Shown: in pieces, positions 1 through 7,671 of the stretch
Layout: the number at the start of each line of letters is the position of its first letter
Numbering within the stretch: the stretch's first letter is position 1
Source of the DNA: an uncultured Ruminococcus sp.
GTDB lineage: Bacteria; Bacillota; Clostridia; Oscillospirales; Acutalibacteraceae
NCBI GenBank assembly: GCA_902802975.1
Contig: CADCOF010000098.1
Coordinates: 1 to 13,997 of the forward strand
DNA length: 13,997 nt
Reading direction: 5' to 3'
Notes under the pieces: generated by a model
The model's input: only the letters and a program-made list of their open reading frames with translations
Databases searched by the model: none
What the model was told of the DNA's origin: nothing
Translations under genes and position numbers: made by a program

Positions 1-3
1 GAG

Positions 4-57
4 CCGTCCCCGACGGTTGGGAACCGCCCCCGGCGGCAACGTCTGCCCCCGGCAGAC
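4..57. repeat. array of three tandem mini-hairpins with CCC loops
   Basis: Three short perfect palindromes follow each other at about 20-base spacing. CCGTC-CCC-GACGG is at 4-16, CCGCC-CCC-GGCGG at 24-36, and GTCTGCC-CCC-GGCAGAC at 41-57. The loop is CCC in each case (GGG on the other strand). The stems differ in sequence but stay fully paired, which looks like compensatory change. The array may extend beyond the left edge. Function is unknown; it could be a dispersed structured repeat or part of a folded transcript. Confidence 0.6.
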
Positions 58-104
58 CGCACCCTCAAAGAGGAAGGCATCAAGTCCCCCTCACCCCTGC
101 CAAC

Positions 105-176
105 TTAAGGTTAGACAGAGAGCATCACAAAGTTTTTCGCCAAGCCTTTTTTCAAAAAGGCTTGCCGCCGGAGGCG
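105..176 (+). repeat. left copy of 72-base inverted repeat flanking the locus
   Basis: Positions 105-171 are identical over 67 bases to the reverse complement of 13814-13880. One mismatch at 172 is followed by four more matching bases (173-176). The unit contains its own hairpin, CAAGCCTTTTT (141-151) with AAAAAGGCTTG (154-164), next to asymmetric sequence, so its orientation is unambiguous. It begins 44 bases beyond the hydrolase stop codon, and the hairpin may help end that transcript, although no clear T-tract follows the stem on the minus strand. It resembles dispersed intergenic repeats of gut Clostridia, from memory only. Confidence 0.85.
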
Positions 177-219
177 CCATTCAGCCCTTTGCATTTGCTC
201 ATTTATAGTATCCTTCTGA

Positions 220-1377
220 CTATTTACTCTTTTCCGCAATATCATGAACAAACTTTGCCATTTGTTCCGACTGCAGCATCGTTGACATATGGCCGCCTTC
301 TATATACTGCATGTCTTTATCAGGCGCAGTTACCTTTTCCATATAGTTCTTAACCAGACCATCGTTATCATCATTTTTCCCCTGAAGAACATAAAACGGC
401 ATTTCGTACTTTGTTCTGTTCAAGAGTGAAAATTGAGAATAGAATTCCTGCTGATCATCTATCGTAAAACCGGAAACATCCTCGGATTTGCTGATCTTAT
501 ATAACTCCGATAACGAATAATAAGGACAAAAATACACAGCCGCTATCACATTATAATCAGCGTCAAAAACGCTTTCATCATCGGGCATATACTTACTTAC
601 CACCGTCATTACAATTTCTGTCTGACTGCGCAGTTTCTCCATAACCTCTTTCAGCTCCGGGTTATTTTCAAGTATAGCAGCGCGCTCTTCCGGTTCTGCG
701 GTTGAAAGGCTGTTAAATGCATCCATCAAATCTTTATCGAGATCGTAAAGCAAAGTAGGCTCGTACTTCTGTGCAAGCTCGTGATCTGCCTCGTTGCCCT
801 CCGTTCTTTTCAAAAGCTCCCACTTAACTGCAAGCAAGCCCTCTCTTTCGTCAACACATTGAGAAAGATTGATTATACACTCAACTTTATCGGGGTGATT
901 CAGCGCGTAATCGCAGCCGTAGAACGTACCCCATGACATACCCAGCAGAGTAATTTTTTCTTTTCCAAGACGTTCGAGCATACTGTCAACCACAAATTCA
1001 ATGTCACTTCTCATCATTTCGGGCGTGATTGGTTCATCTTTTGGGTCTTTGAGCAGCGTTTTGCCGCTGTTTCGCTGATCCCAGCAAATCACTGTATAAT
1101 CCTTCGCAAGCTTTCGCATTTCCACCCAATCCGCATAGCTTGTGGAATATCCTGGACCGCCGTGCAGATACAGCATTGCCGGGTTATTTTTGTCCTCACC
1201 ATAAATACTGATCCACTGCTGCTGACCGTTCACATCAATATACATTTGCTCGTTAATACCATTTTTTGGAGTAGTGCTGTTAATTTTCTGCCCCACAAAT
1301 CGAACAACAAGCGCAAGCACAACAATTGAAACAAGACATATACCGATCCATTTAAAAACTTTCAATACCTTCTTCAT
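220..1377 (-). CDS. membrane-anchored alpha/beta hydrolase, proline iminopeptidase-like
   Basis: This 385-residue protein is an alpha/beta-hydrolase fold enzyme of the prolyl aminopeptidase-like (S33) group. A basic start followed by one hydrophobic segment (about residues 10-28) looks like an uncleaved N-terminal anchor, putting the catalytic domain outside the membrane. Visible motifs are the oxyanion loop HGGPG (72-76), DQRNSGKT (100-107), and the nucleophile elbow GMSWGT with Ser148. A late acidic loop (QGKNDDNDG, 332-340) supplies the likely Asp, and His363 in GGHMS completes the triad. The ATG start has a good AGGAGA ribosome site about 9 bases upstream. It lies 155 bases after the polysaccharide operon, beyond a terminator and behind its own promoter, so it is probably a separate unit. 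The true substrate (peptide, ester or lactone) cannot be read from the sequence, and any link to the polysaccharide is unproven. Confidence 0.9.
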   Translation of the reverse strand: MKKVLKVFKWIGICLVSIVVLALVVRFVGQKINSTTPKNGINEQMYIDVNGQQQWISIYGEDKNNPAMLYLHGGPGYSTSYADWVEMRKLAKDYTVICWDQRNSGKTLLKDPKDEPITPEMMRSDIEFVVDSMLERLGKEKITLLGMSWGTFYGCDYALNHPDKVECIINLSQCVDEREGLLAVKWELLKRTEGNEADHELAQKYEPTLLYDLDKDLMDAFNSLSTAEPEERAAILENNPELKEVMEKLRSQTEIVMTVVSKYMPDDESVFDADYNVIAAVYFCPYYSLSELYKISKSEDVSGFTIDDQQEFYSQFSLLNRTKYEMPFYVLQGKNDDNDGLVKNYMEKVTAPDKDMQYIEGGHMSTMLQSEQMAKFVHDIAEKSK

Positions 1378-1399
1378 TATATTTGATCTCCTCTTAATT

Positions 1400-1431
1400 G
1401 CCGCGAGAAAATAAAAAATTTATTGTGCGGC
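1400..1431 (-). promoter_or_regulatory. hairpin in the hydrolase mRNA leader
   Basis: GCCGC (1400-1404) pairs with GCGGC (1427-1431). Inside it, AATAAA (1410-1415) pairs with TTTATT (1419-1424) around an AAA loop. It lies in the predicted 5' leader, between the promoter and the ribosome site of the hydrolase. It may affect mRNA stability or translation; no ligand-binding riboswitch class is recognisable. Confidence 0.35.
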
Positions 1432-1453
1432 GAATAATTACCAACTACTATAT

Positions 1454-1482
1454 ATTGTAACATGATTTAATCGAGTATACAA
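1454..1482 (-). promoter_or_regulatory. sigma-A-type promoter for the hydrolase
   Basis: Read on the minus strand, the -35 box is TTGTAT (1477-1482), the spacer is exactly 17 bases, and the -10 box is TACAAT (1454-1459). A TGT just upstream of the -10 box gives an extended -10. Transcription would start near 1447, leaving a leader of about 70 bases. This supports separate transcription of the hydrolase. Confidence 0.7.
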
Positions 1483-1505
1483 GAATAAATTTTAATTTAT
1501 TGCAT

Positions 1506-1548
1506 AAAAAACGAAAAGATAAGAAAGCACACTTACTTCCTTATCTTT
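1506..1548 (-). terminator. intrinsic terminator of the polysaccharide operon
   Basis: On the minus strand a 13-base stem (1536-1548 with 1515-1527, one mismatch) closes an 8-base loop. It is followed by a T-rich run broken only by CG (1506-1517 on the plus strand). The stem is AT-rich, so strength is uncertain. The loop contains the TAA stop codon (1533-1535) of the last gene, so the upstream stem arm is inside the coding sequence. Confidence 0.7.
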
Positions 1549-2498
1549 CTGATAATTTTCCCTATTTTTCTTTTTATACGTTTAACAAATGTTACCGTGC
1601 CATACTTTTTTGCAATATATTCTATATCATGTGAATAATAATCCTGCCAGAATTTTTCACGGTCTTTATCTATAGGCGTTGGTTTTTCCAGATTTTCCTG
1701 CCAACAGTCGGCTGTATTGGATTCAAACCAATCAAAACTGCCCTTAGCTTTTTCAAAAAGTGCCTCTCCCCTGTCTGTATGGATAAGAAAAAGCGACGTT
1801 CCCATTTCATCAAATTTGTCGGGCATTTTCTCTTCGATATGCCAAAAATCACCGATCGTTATGTCCGTTGCGCGCTCTGTAGTCGAATACGGGCATTTAT
1901 GGCATGATAACCTCAATGCTTTTTTGCTGTAAAAAATCTTTACATACGGTTTAATAGAAACCTCTTTGCCGCCGATAGTAACAACAGCTGTCGGGTGATT
2001 CCAACCGTTTCGTTTATCTTTAAATGTAAGATTTTCGATTTTTCCGTTTGTCTCAAGACTTTTTGCGTATTCTCTCCACAGCATCGGACTTGGCGAGCCG
2101 TGGCATATGATATCGACTACCGTCACTCTGTCACGCAGACCGCACATTTCGGCATACGACTTAAACCCCGCCGCCTGACAGCCTGTACCCACAAAAAGCA
2201 AATCATTATCGGGATTATCCTCAAGCCATTTTTTTGCTTTTATAAATATATCTCCCGGTATCGACTGCATATATTTGGAGCCGCGCGCTGCATTGCGCTC
2301 TTCAGCTGTTGTAATTAATTTGTACTCCTGCTGATGAGATTCGTAATTATACGACGAACACACAACCGCGCCGCCCGCAGACAGAAAAATATCCGACAGC
2401 GCAGTAAACGCACCTCCGGAAGATGACGCCAAAAGCTCCTGCCTGTCTTTGAGCCGTCCGCCGTACACCTTTGTACACGGAAGGAGACTTACCATCAT
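1533..2498 (-). CDS. FrhB-like (coenzyme F420 hydrogenase/dehydrogenase beta family) protein without its own ferredoxin domain
   Basis: This 321-residue protein matches the FrhB-like part of the fused protein at 12547-13728. Shared landmarks are the SSSGGAF entry motif (25-31; SASGGVF in the fused protein), GSKY (73-76), GTGCQAAG with Cys107, DIICHGSPS with Cys132, a CxxC pair (Cys199, Cys202), and ATDITIGDFW. In characterised relatives this fold binds FAD and Fe-S and transfers electrons. The polysaccharide-locus members have no established substrate. The usual N-terminal ferredoxin domain is missing here and is encoded by the preceding gene, with which it overlaps by ATGA. An AGGAAGGTGA ribosome site lies just ahead of the two candidate ATGs (2498 and 2495). 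The C-terminus is strongly basic (from about residue 305), which may suit a membrane or nucleic-acid surface. The stop codon sits in the operon terminator. Confidence 0.85.
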   Translation of the reverse strand: MMVSLLPCTKVYGGRLKDRQELLASSSGGAFTALSDIFLSAGGAVVCSSYNYESHQQEYKLITTAEERNAARGSKYMQSIPGDIFIKAKKWLEDNPDNDLLFVGTGCQAAGFKSYAEMCGLRDRVTVVDIICHGSPSPMLWREYAKSLETNGKIENLTFKDKRNGWNHPTAVVTIGGKEVSIKPYVKIFYSKKALRLSCHKCPYSTTERATDITIGDFWHIEEKMPDKFDEMGTSLFLIHTDRGEALFEKAKGSFDWFESNTADCWQENLEKPTPIDKDREKFWQDYYSHDIEYIAKKYGTVTFVKRIKRKIGKIIRKIRK

Positions 2499-2764
2499 GA
2501 ATCACCTTCCTTTTGATCTTTCTTGAAAGAACAAACCGAAATACACCTGTAGCATCTCACACATTTCTCAGCGTCAACAACAGGATACAAAAAGCCCTCT
2601 TTGTCCGGTTCCATAGAAATTGCACAAACGGGGCATATTGCAAAACACGCAGAACAGCCGCAGCAGTTTTCAAAAACATCAAATAACACGGGAAGTGGTT
2701 TCTTGTTAGTAACATTTTCAGCATTCTTATACCGTAAAAAGTTATGCGCTTTCATTTCTGGCAT
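2495..2764 (-). CDS. small 2[4Fe-4S] ferredoxin, stand-alone partner of the FrhB-like protein
   Basis: This 89-residue protein carries two complete CxxCxxCxxxC clusters: Cys34, 37, 40, 44 and Cys68, 71, 74, 78. It therefore probably binds two [4Fe-4S] clusters and passes electrons in the cytoplasm. From PVLFD (25-29) onward it aligns with the N-terminus of the fused protein at 12547-13728, so it is that domain encoded as a separate gene. The ATG at 2764 is preceded by AAGGAAGG. It overlaps the upstream acyltransferase by 23 bases and the downstream FrhB-like gene by 4, so translation is probably coupled on both sides. An N-terminal extension of about 20 residues has no counterpart in the fused protein. 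A frameshifted single gene is the alternative, but the ribosome site ahead of the next gene argues for a real split. Confidence 0.85.
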   Translation of the reverse strand: MPEMKAHNFLRYKNAENVTNKKPLPVLFDVFENCCGCSACFAICPVCAISMEPDKEGFLYPVVDAEKCVRCYRCISVCSFKKDQKEGDS

Positions 2765-3818
2765 TTTTTGACCTTCCTTTGATTACATTTATAATTTTAT
2801 TAAGGATTTTTACAGCAATTAGAGTTACTGAAAACACCACAAATGCTCCTATATAACTATATATATCTTCAACACCTATCTTTTCCACTATCTCATCCAA
2901 TACTGTAATAAATATGGGATGAAGAATATAGATCCATGTTGAATCTTCTTTTCCTATCTTTGAAAACATATTTTCTTTACGTCCAACAAAGTATAGAAAG
3001 AACAAAAAAACAAAACAAGCAAGAAAAGTAGTAGATAAATAATGATCTCCAACGGGCTTAGGATCAATACTAACAATAATCCTACGTTCCATGAATGATG
3101 TAATAATAGTCAAAACAATCAGTGTGACAAGCTTTGGTTTACTATATAGCTTTTGACGAATTACATCGCCTTTTTCTTTGAATAATAATCCGATGCTAAA
3201 ATATGGTATTCCAATAAACAGCCAATTGCGAAAAAGATAAACAGGAAAATCACGATGGAACGGAATACAAGAATATTTTCCAAGCAACAGATAACCAATT
3301 AACAAGAATGGAGTACAAAAATACAATATCTTTCTGCATTTTTGCAAACCAAAAATTCTTCTCAACAAGTTTTCTGTAACTACCACATATAAAATTGCAC
3401 CAAGATACCACAAATGATAATGAAAGGGCGACGCGTTAAACAAAAGAAATTTAATAAGATTTTTAATTGTAAACGTCTCATTCAGCCAAACAATTAATTG
3501 ACCTTTTAATAAAGACAACATGCACTTCCAGATCAAAAATATTCCATTTCCAATCAATAAAAGCTTTAAAAGCTTTATACTCTGCTTTCGGGAAGATGAC
3601 GGTTTGAAAAAATATCCGGTTATCATCAAAAAAACAGGAACTGCCATGCGAAATATTGAGTCTATATACCTACCTGCCACACCGGGAAACGGAACATGGT
3701 TACAAACAATAAAGAATGCACAAAGTGCTTTCAATTTATCGAGATTACTGTATCTTAACCGATCAACTTTATCAACTTTATCAGCTTTATCTGTGAAATT
3801 ATGATTACCTATACTCAC
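2742..3818 (-). CDS. acyltransferase 3 family membrane protein (second copy)
   Basis: This is a polytopic membrane protein of about 358 residues in the acyltransferase 3 family (OafA/WecH type). Such enzymes move acetyl or similar groups onto sugars during polysaccharide synthesis. Family signs are the first membrane segment with FFIVCNHVP (putative active His41), RMAVPVFLMITGYF, many further hydrophobic helices, and WIYILHPIF near the C-terminus. No ATG is suitably placed. I chose the GTG at 3818 because AAGGTG lies about 9 bases upstream; an in-frame GTG at 3830 lacks a spaced ribosome site. The N-terminus holds a DKADKVDKVD repeat from three 9-base units. It follows the flippase by about 39 bases and overlaps the ferredoxin gene. 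The gene is visibly AT-richer than its neighbours (hand counts of two 60-base lines gave 30-32% GC). The acyl donor and target sugar cannot be told. Confidence 0.8.
   Translation of the reverse strand: MSIGNHNFTDKADKVDKVDRLRYSNLDKLKALCAFFIVCNHVPFPGVAGRYIDSIFRMAVPVFLMITGYFFKPSSSRKQSIKLLKLLLIGNGIFLIWKCMLSLLKGQLIVWLNETFTIKNLIKFLLFNASPFHYHLWYLGAILYVVVTENLLRRIFGLQKCRKILYFCTPFLLIGYLLLGKYSCIPFHRDFPVYLFRNWLFIGIPYFSIGLLFKEKGDVIRQKLYSKPKLVTLIVLTIITSFMERRIIVSIDPKPVGDHYLSTTFLACFVFLFFLYFVGRKENMFSKIGKEDSTWIYILHPIFITVLDEIVEKIGVEDIYSYIGAFVVFSVTLIAVKILNKIINVIKGRSKNARNESA
3762..3788. repeat. three tandem 9-base units inside the acyltransferase gene
   Basis: ATCAACTTT occurs at 3762-3770 and 3771-3779, with a one-base variant ATCAGCTTT at 3780-3788. 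On the coding strand this gives DKA-DKV-DKV just before the first membrane helix. Copy-number change would stay in frame and alter only a charged cytoplasmic linker. Confidence 0.75.
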
Positions 3819-3857
3819 AATCAAACACACCTTAAAAGTAATTTCTGAAAAATTTCA

Positions 3858-5267
3858 TTATTTATGATTTTTTAGAATTTTTAATCCTTTTTTCCAAACT
3901 GCGTTGATAAAACTCTTATTCAAAACAGCAAAAACGATTACGCCAAATACAATATTTACAATATTCAGTATCGTCATTTGCATATAACATAATATCAATT
4001 CTGCAACAAGAACCAATAAGACAATAGCGATATGTTTTACATCATATTTTATTGCAACAAGTTTTCTGACGTCAACCATTCTGAACACGAAAAGCAAAAT
4101 ATAACTGATGAGAGTGGAACCTGACGCAGCATAAAGTCCGATAAAATTAATCAGACCTATGTCAATCACCAAATTGCAAACTGCGGATACCATCGTTGTA
4201 ATACCAACGCTCTTTGTATCTTTATACGCTACATATATTCCGCCGAGATACGTACATTGGCTGTAAAAAAACATAGCCAAAAACAGCAGCGGCATCTGAA
4301 AATACGCTTCGCCGTAATCGCCTCTTATCAGCAGCATAAAAAGCAGCGGCGTAGCACATATAAGCAGTCCGAGAAAGCCCGCCATCAAGTCGAACATTGT
4401 TCTGAACATTGCGCTGTAGTACGCGTCTGCGTCCTTATCTTTGGAAACAATGCTGGCATTCTCCTGCCATGCCATTGTAAACGTGTTCTGTGCAAGATTC
4501 AGAAGTGACGGAATTTTATTTGCTACGGAATACACGCCGTTCGCCGCGGGACCCATTATCAATGTAACAACAATTCGATCTGATAAACGCATGATCCACA
4601 TTGACATTGAATTCGGTACCATCGGCCACGAATAAGCGATCAGTGCTTTTATCTTTTCGCGGCTTATTACCGAAACATCTATATATTTGTATAGTTTCCC
4701 TGTTATGACAATTACTACAAGTGAAAGCATAGACGCCATAAACAGTGCGATAACGGAGCCGACCAAGCCGAAATGCAGCCACCACACGAAGATAACTGCG
4801 AATATCATCTTTCCCAAAGAGCTTACAATTGCGCTTATGGAGTAGATCATATTTTTTTCAAGACCTCGTGAGACTTGCCTTGCACCGTTTACAAGAATGT
4901 CAGCCAAGAAATAAAAACAAATGAGCAATTTTATACCGGCGTCTCCCGGCATTACAAAAAATAAAACAGTAAGCGCAATCAGCGATGTTGGAATAATAAA
5001 TGCAAAAATATTTGTCACTATAGACTTGATCTCTTTGGGATCATCTCTTACGTCGATAAGAAAGCGAAACGCCGCAGTCTGAATTTGCAGCGTTGCAGCC
5101 GGAAGAAGCAGCGACACCAAAACCGTAATAAGATCATACGTTCCGTACTCTTCCTTAGTAAGACAGCCCGTCAGAATCGGCAGTGTAACAAATGACGCCA
5201 ACTTGGGCAAAAACGTTCCTATGGACAATATAATAGTGTTTTTTGCAAGTTTTCCTTCTCGACTCAT
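3858..5267 (-). CDS. Wzx-type polysaccharide flippase (MOP superfamily)
   Basis: This 469-residue, strongly hydrophobic protein has about 12-14 likely membrane segments. It starts with the familiar pattern of lipid-linked oligosaccharide flippases: NTIILSIGTFLPKLASFV, then TLPILTGCLTKEEYGTYDL (about residues 10-46). Such proteins move the undecaprenyl-linked repeat unit from the cytoplasmic to the outer face of the membrane for polymerisation. The length is normal for Wzx. The ATG at 5267 directly follows the TAA of the pyruvyl transferase gene (TAAATG), with AAGGAAG as ribosome site, so the two are translationally linked. Pairing with a Wzy-like protein in the same operon indicates Wzx/Wzy-dependent assembly rather than an ABC exporter. 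The export substrate would be the decorated repeat unit, which is an inference. Confidence 0.9.
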   Translation of the reverse strand: MSREGKLAKNTIILSIGTFLPKLASFVTLPILTGCLTKEEYGTYDLITVLVSLLLPAATLQIQTAAFRFLIDVRDDPKEIKSIVTNIFAFIIPTSLIALTVLFFVMPGDAGIKLLICFYFLADILVNGARQVSRGLEKNMIYSISAIVSSLGKMIFAVIFVWWLHFGLVGSVIALFMASMLSLVVIVITGKLYKYIDVSVISREKIKALIAYSWPMVPNSMSMWIMRLSDRIVVTLIMGPAANGVYSVANKIPSLLNLAQNTFTMAWQENASIVSKDKDADAYYSAMFRTMFDLMAGFLGLLICATPLLFMLLIRGDYGEAYFQMPLLFLAMFFYSQCTYLGGIYVAYKDTKSVGITTMVSAVCNLVIDIGLINFIGLYAASGSTLISYILLFVFRMVDVRKLVAIKYDVKHIAIVLLVLVAELILCYMQMTILNIVNIVFGVIVFAVLNKSFINAVWKKGLKILKNHK

Positions 5268-6350
5268 TTAGTTTTCTTCCTTATGATCTTCTTTTGTCTT
5301 CGAACACATTTCGGATAATATCGAAATTGAACGCTTTCTTTGTTCATCTAATAACGAATTAACTTTTGAATACGATATTTCATGAGGATAATTTTCTAAC
5401 AATTGAGCTTCACAGCCCGCCGTTTCAAGAAGATTTGTCAATCTTGAATTTCTGTTTGCGATCATTGATCTTGTACAATAAAACTCTTTATTGTATATCA
5501 GCGAAAATGAAAGCGTATGAAAAGACCCCGTAACAACAACTTCTGCGTTTTTGATAAGACCGATATAATCTCTTGGACTGACAGCCGTCAAGCATCTGCA
5601 GCCGTCTTGCTTTTTTATTTTGTTTGTGATATACACAACCTCGGCATTCCGCTGTGCAGCGATTTTGCGAATCATTGCCCAATTCTCATCGGAATCGAAA
5701 GGATAATGCACCAAAACGTACTTTCCGCTTATATCAAACGACATAGTTTCAATTTTATCATAAGCAGCTCTGTCCAACAACTGCGTAGGATCAAGAACAA
5801 CACGAATGTCATTGTCTTTTATGCTGCCGCAAAGATAATCTTTGAGCTGCTTCTCTCTGACATTCAAAAATGAAAATCTGGAAATCAAATCAATGCATTT
5901 TCTCTCATATTCCTCGGGAAAATTATCAACGCCCAGACTTGCAGCATATGTGCCTTTGATATATCTCCCATTTTCCGGAAGCATGTATGTCAAATCGTTT
6001 CCGGTTATTTCCATGTTCCAGACCTGATCGCTGCCTACAACGATCAATTCATATTTATCATAATCTATACTATCGGCATAACTCGATATACCCAAATACT
6101 CTTTGTCGAAATTTTCGAAAAGCGTATATCTTTTTTTTACAATAGGATATCGTTTTACGCTGCCAAGTAACTTCTTTACACCTTTATTTGTAGTGAGAAG
6201 GCGTGACTCCATCGTTTTTTTCATTTCGGGGCTTATATAATTTATGATTTCCACATCGTAGCCCAAATCAGCGATAGCTCTCTTCAGCGCATACGCCTGC
6301 AAAGCCGCGCCGTGACTTTGCGTTCCGACAAACGTCAATATTCCTATCAT
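5268..6350 (-). CDS. polysaccharide pyruvyl transferase family protein
   Basis: This 360-residue cytoplasmic protein belongs to the polysaccharide pyruvyl transferase family, whose studied members use phosphoenolpyruvate to add a pyruvate ketal to a sugar. The N-terminal segment GTQSHGAALQAYALKRAI (9-26) and the signature VGSDQVWN (105-112) are typical. YAASLG (135-140), VHYPFD (214-219) and the C-terminal TGSFHTLSFSLIYNK (274-288) also fit. In the last motif the family usually has SFHG; here Gly is replaced by Thr. The ATG at 6350 has a near-perfect AGGAGGAG ribosome site. It sits 12 bases after the polymerase gene and touches the flippase gene. Family members close to FrhB-like proteins are common in EPS loci, so some may do more than simple ketal transfer. 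The acceptor sugar is unknown. Confidence 0.9.
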   Translation of the reverse strand: MIGILTFVGTQSHGAALQAYALKRAIADLGYDVEIINYISPEMKKTMESRLLTTNKGVKKLLGSVKRYPIVKKRYTLFENFDKEYLGISSYADSIDYDKYELIVVGSDQVWNMEITGNDLTYMLPENGRYIKGTYAASLGVDNFPEEYERKCIDLISRFSFLNVREKQLKDYLCGSIKDNDIRVVLDPTQLLDRAAYDKIETMSFDISGKYVLVHYPFDSDENWAMIRKIAAQRNAEVVYITNKIKKQDGCRCLTAVSPRDYIGLIKNAEVVVTGSFHTLSFSLIYNKEFYCTRSMIANRNSRLTNLLETAGCEAQLLENYPHEISYSKVNSLLDEQRKRSISILSEMCSKTKEDHKEEN

Positions 6351-6362
6351 TCGCCGCTCCTC

Positions 6363-7646
6363 CTACACCTTTTCAAGCCTGCACACAGCAAGACCTGTGG
6401 CAACGCTAAACGCATAGAAGAAAACTGTATGGTCATAAAGAGTATTTCCGGTCAAGTTATACAGCAGCACAAACACCTGGCACAACAACGACATATAAAG
6501 CACAATCACCACAGACTCATCACGATCCCTACATGCTCTCACACCTTTGATAGTCGTCATCAGTGCATTAAACGCAATGTAAATATATATGAAAAACCCA
6601 ATTATACCTGTTTCACACAGCACCTGAACATAAGTATTGTGTGCATTCAAGAACTTTTGTGTTGCCGGCTGCCAACTCTGATATAATTTTGCAGCATATT
6701 CATATTTAAAGCCGCCCCAACCTATTCCGATGAGTGGGTGACCTTTAAATAAGCCCCAAGCCAGTTTCCACATTCTTATTCGTGACAGTGACTGCGAATC
6801 TTCTCCGACAGTAGAAAATCTGATAAGTAAGTTATTTATCGGCTCAAAAACAAAACTCAATACATAAAGTATTCCCATCAAAAAAACAAACGCCAAAAAC
6901 AGCTTGAAAAGTTTACCTGATGTTTTTCCGGGATTAACAATAAAATATACAATCAAAATAGCTAGTATGCAGAACAGGAAGTGTGCTCTCTTCGTTGTTA
7001 ATATCAAAGAAATAAAGGTGGCTCCCAATAAAAACAAGTAATGCGATTGCAGCTTCTTTTTGTTGGTGACAGAATACAGCCAAAAAGACGCCAACGCAAG
7101 AAACGCAAACGAAATATATGTTCCGTTCTGAGAATAGTGATCCGATATTCCCGCTCTGTAACCCATCGCACCGTTATTTGTACCGATCGCCGCTCTTCCA
7201 TATATATTGATCATTATTTTGTACAGCACAGGAATAAAAAGAAAAAAGTATGTTGCCAACACATGGACAAATTCTGTTTTGTATAAAAAATTGATCGATT
7301 TCTTTGGCCATAAATAGCCATATTGTGAAAACAACACCATAGATAATGCAAAAATAACTCTTAGAAAAAGATAATTGTTTCCGTGCTTATAGTCCTGATT
7401 TCGATTAAATAAGGCCTCAGCGATAAACAGCACCCAAAAAAGAATCAGCGTTTTGTGCTTATAATATACCCGTGCTTTTGAATACAAAAAAGGAATAAGA
7501 CCAATAATCAAGGATATAGCCAATATGATTTCTATGGAACGAGCCGACATCATTTTGATTATTATTGCGTAAAAATTCGCATAAAAAATGAGAAGGCAAA
7601 CCGATAATCGAATACATTTATCACTATTCAAGCTTAATGAACCCAT
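6363..7646 (-). CDS. O-antigen polymerase/ligase-like membrane protein (Wzy type)
   Basis: This 427-residue protein is rich in hydrophobic helices (about ten to twelve). It carries the O-antigen ligase/polymerase domain signature in its second half: LTTKRAHFL (about 216-224), a long extracytoplasmic loop, GIGWGGF (307-313), and HNTYVQVLCETGIIG (336-350). With a Wzx flippase present, its likely role is to join exported repeat units on the outer face of the membrane. A ligase attaching the polymer to another acceptor is the alternative, since the two share this domain. The ATG at 7646 has AAAGGTGAG about 8 bases upstream. The gene is 25 bases after GT2 and 12 bases before the pyruvyl transferase. 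It is AT-rich (23-33% GC in two hand-counted 60-base lines), as often seen for type-specific polymerases. Confidence 0.85.
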   Translation of the reverse strand: MGSLSLNSDKCIRLSVCLLIFYANFYAIIIKMMSARSIEIILAISLIIGLIPFLYSKARVYYKHKTLILFWVLFIAEALFNRNQDYKHGNNYLFLRVIFALSMVLFSQYGYLWPKKSINFLYKTEFVHVLATYFFLFIPVLYKIMINIYGRAAIGTNNGAMGYRAGISDHYSQNGTYISFAFLALASFWLYSVTNKKKLQSHYLFLLGATFISLILTTKRAHFLFCILAILIVYFIVNPGKTSGKLFKLFLAFVFLMGILYVLSFVFEPINNLLIRFSTVGEDSQSLSRIRMWKLAWGLFKGHPLIGIGWGGFKYEYAAKLYQSWQPATQKFLNAHNTYVQVLCETGIIGFFIYIYIAFNALMTTIKGVRACRDRDESVVIVLYMSLLCQVFVLLYNLTGNTLYDHTVFFYAFSVATGLAVCRLEKV

Positions 7647-7671
7647 CTAATAACTCACCTTTGTATTATTA

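Noticed and set aside
4..57. CRISPR array
   Set aside because: The units are about 20 bases with no constant repeat and unique spacers, and there are no cas genes.
105..171. Classical intrinsic terminator for the hydrolase
   Set aside because: The hairpin is strong but in the minus direction it is followed by GCGAAAAAC rather than a T-run, so I list it as a repeat with only possible terminator activity.
17..353. Two short plus-strand open frames at the left edge
   Set aside because: They run across the hairpin array, the inverted repeat and the 3' end of the hydrolase, so they are not credible proteins.
1995..2318. Plus-strand open frame of 107 codons
   Set aside because: It lies entirely antisense within the FrhB-like gene, matches no family I recognise, and has no supporting promoter or ribosome site.
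2495..2498. Frameshifted pseudogene of a fused ferredoxin/FrhB-like protein
   Set aside because: Both halves keep all family cysteines, and the second half has its own ribosome site and tandem ATGs, so a working split is more likely.
6312..6686. Plus-strand open frame of 124 codons
   Set aside because: It is antisense to the polymerase and pyruvyl transferase genes, with a composition typical of a shadow frame.
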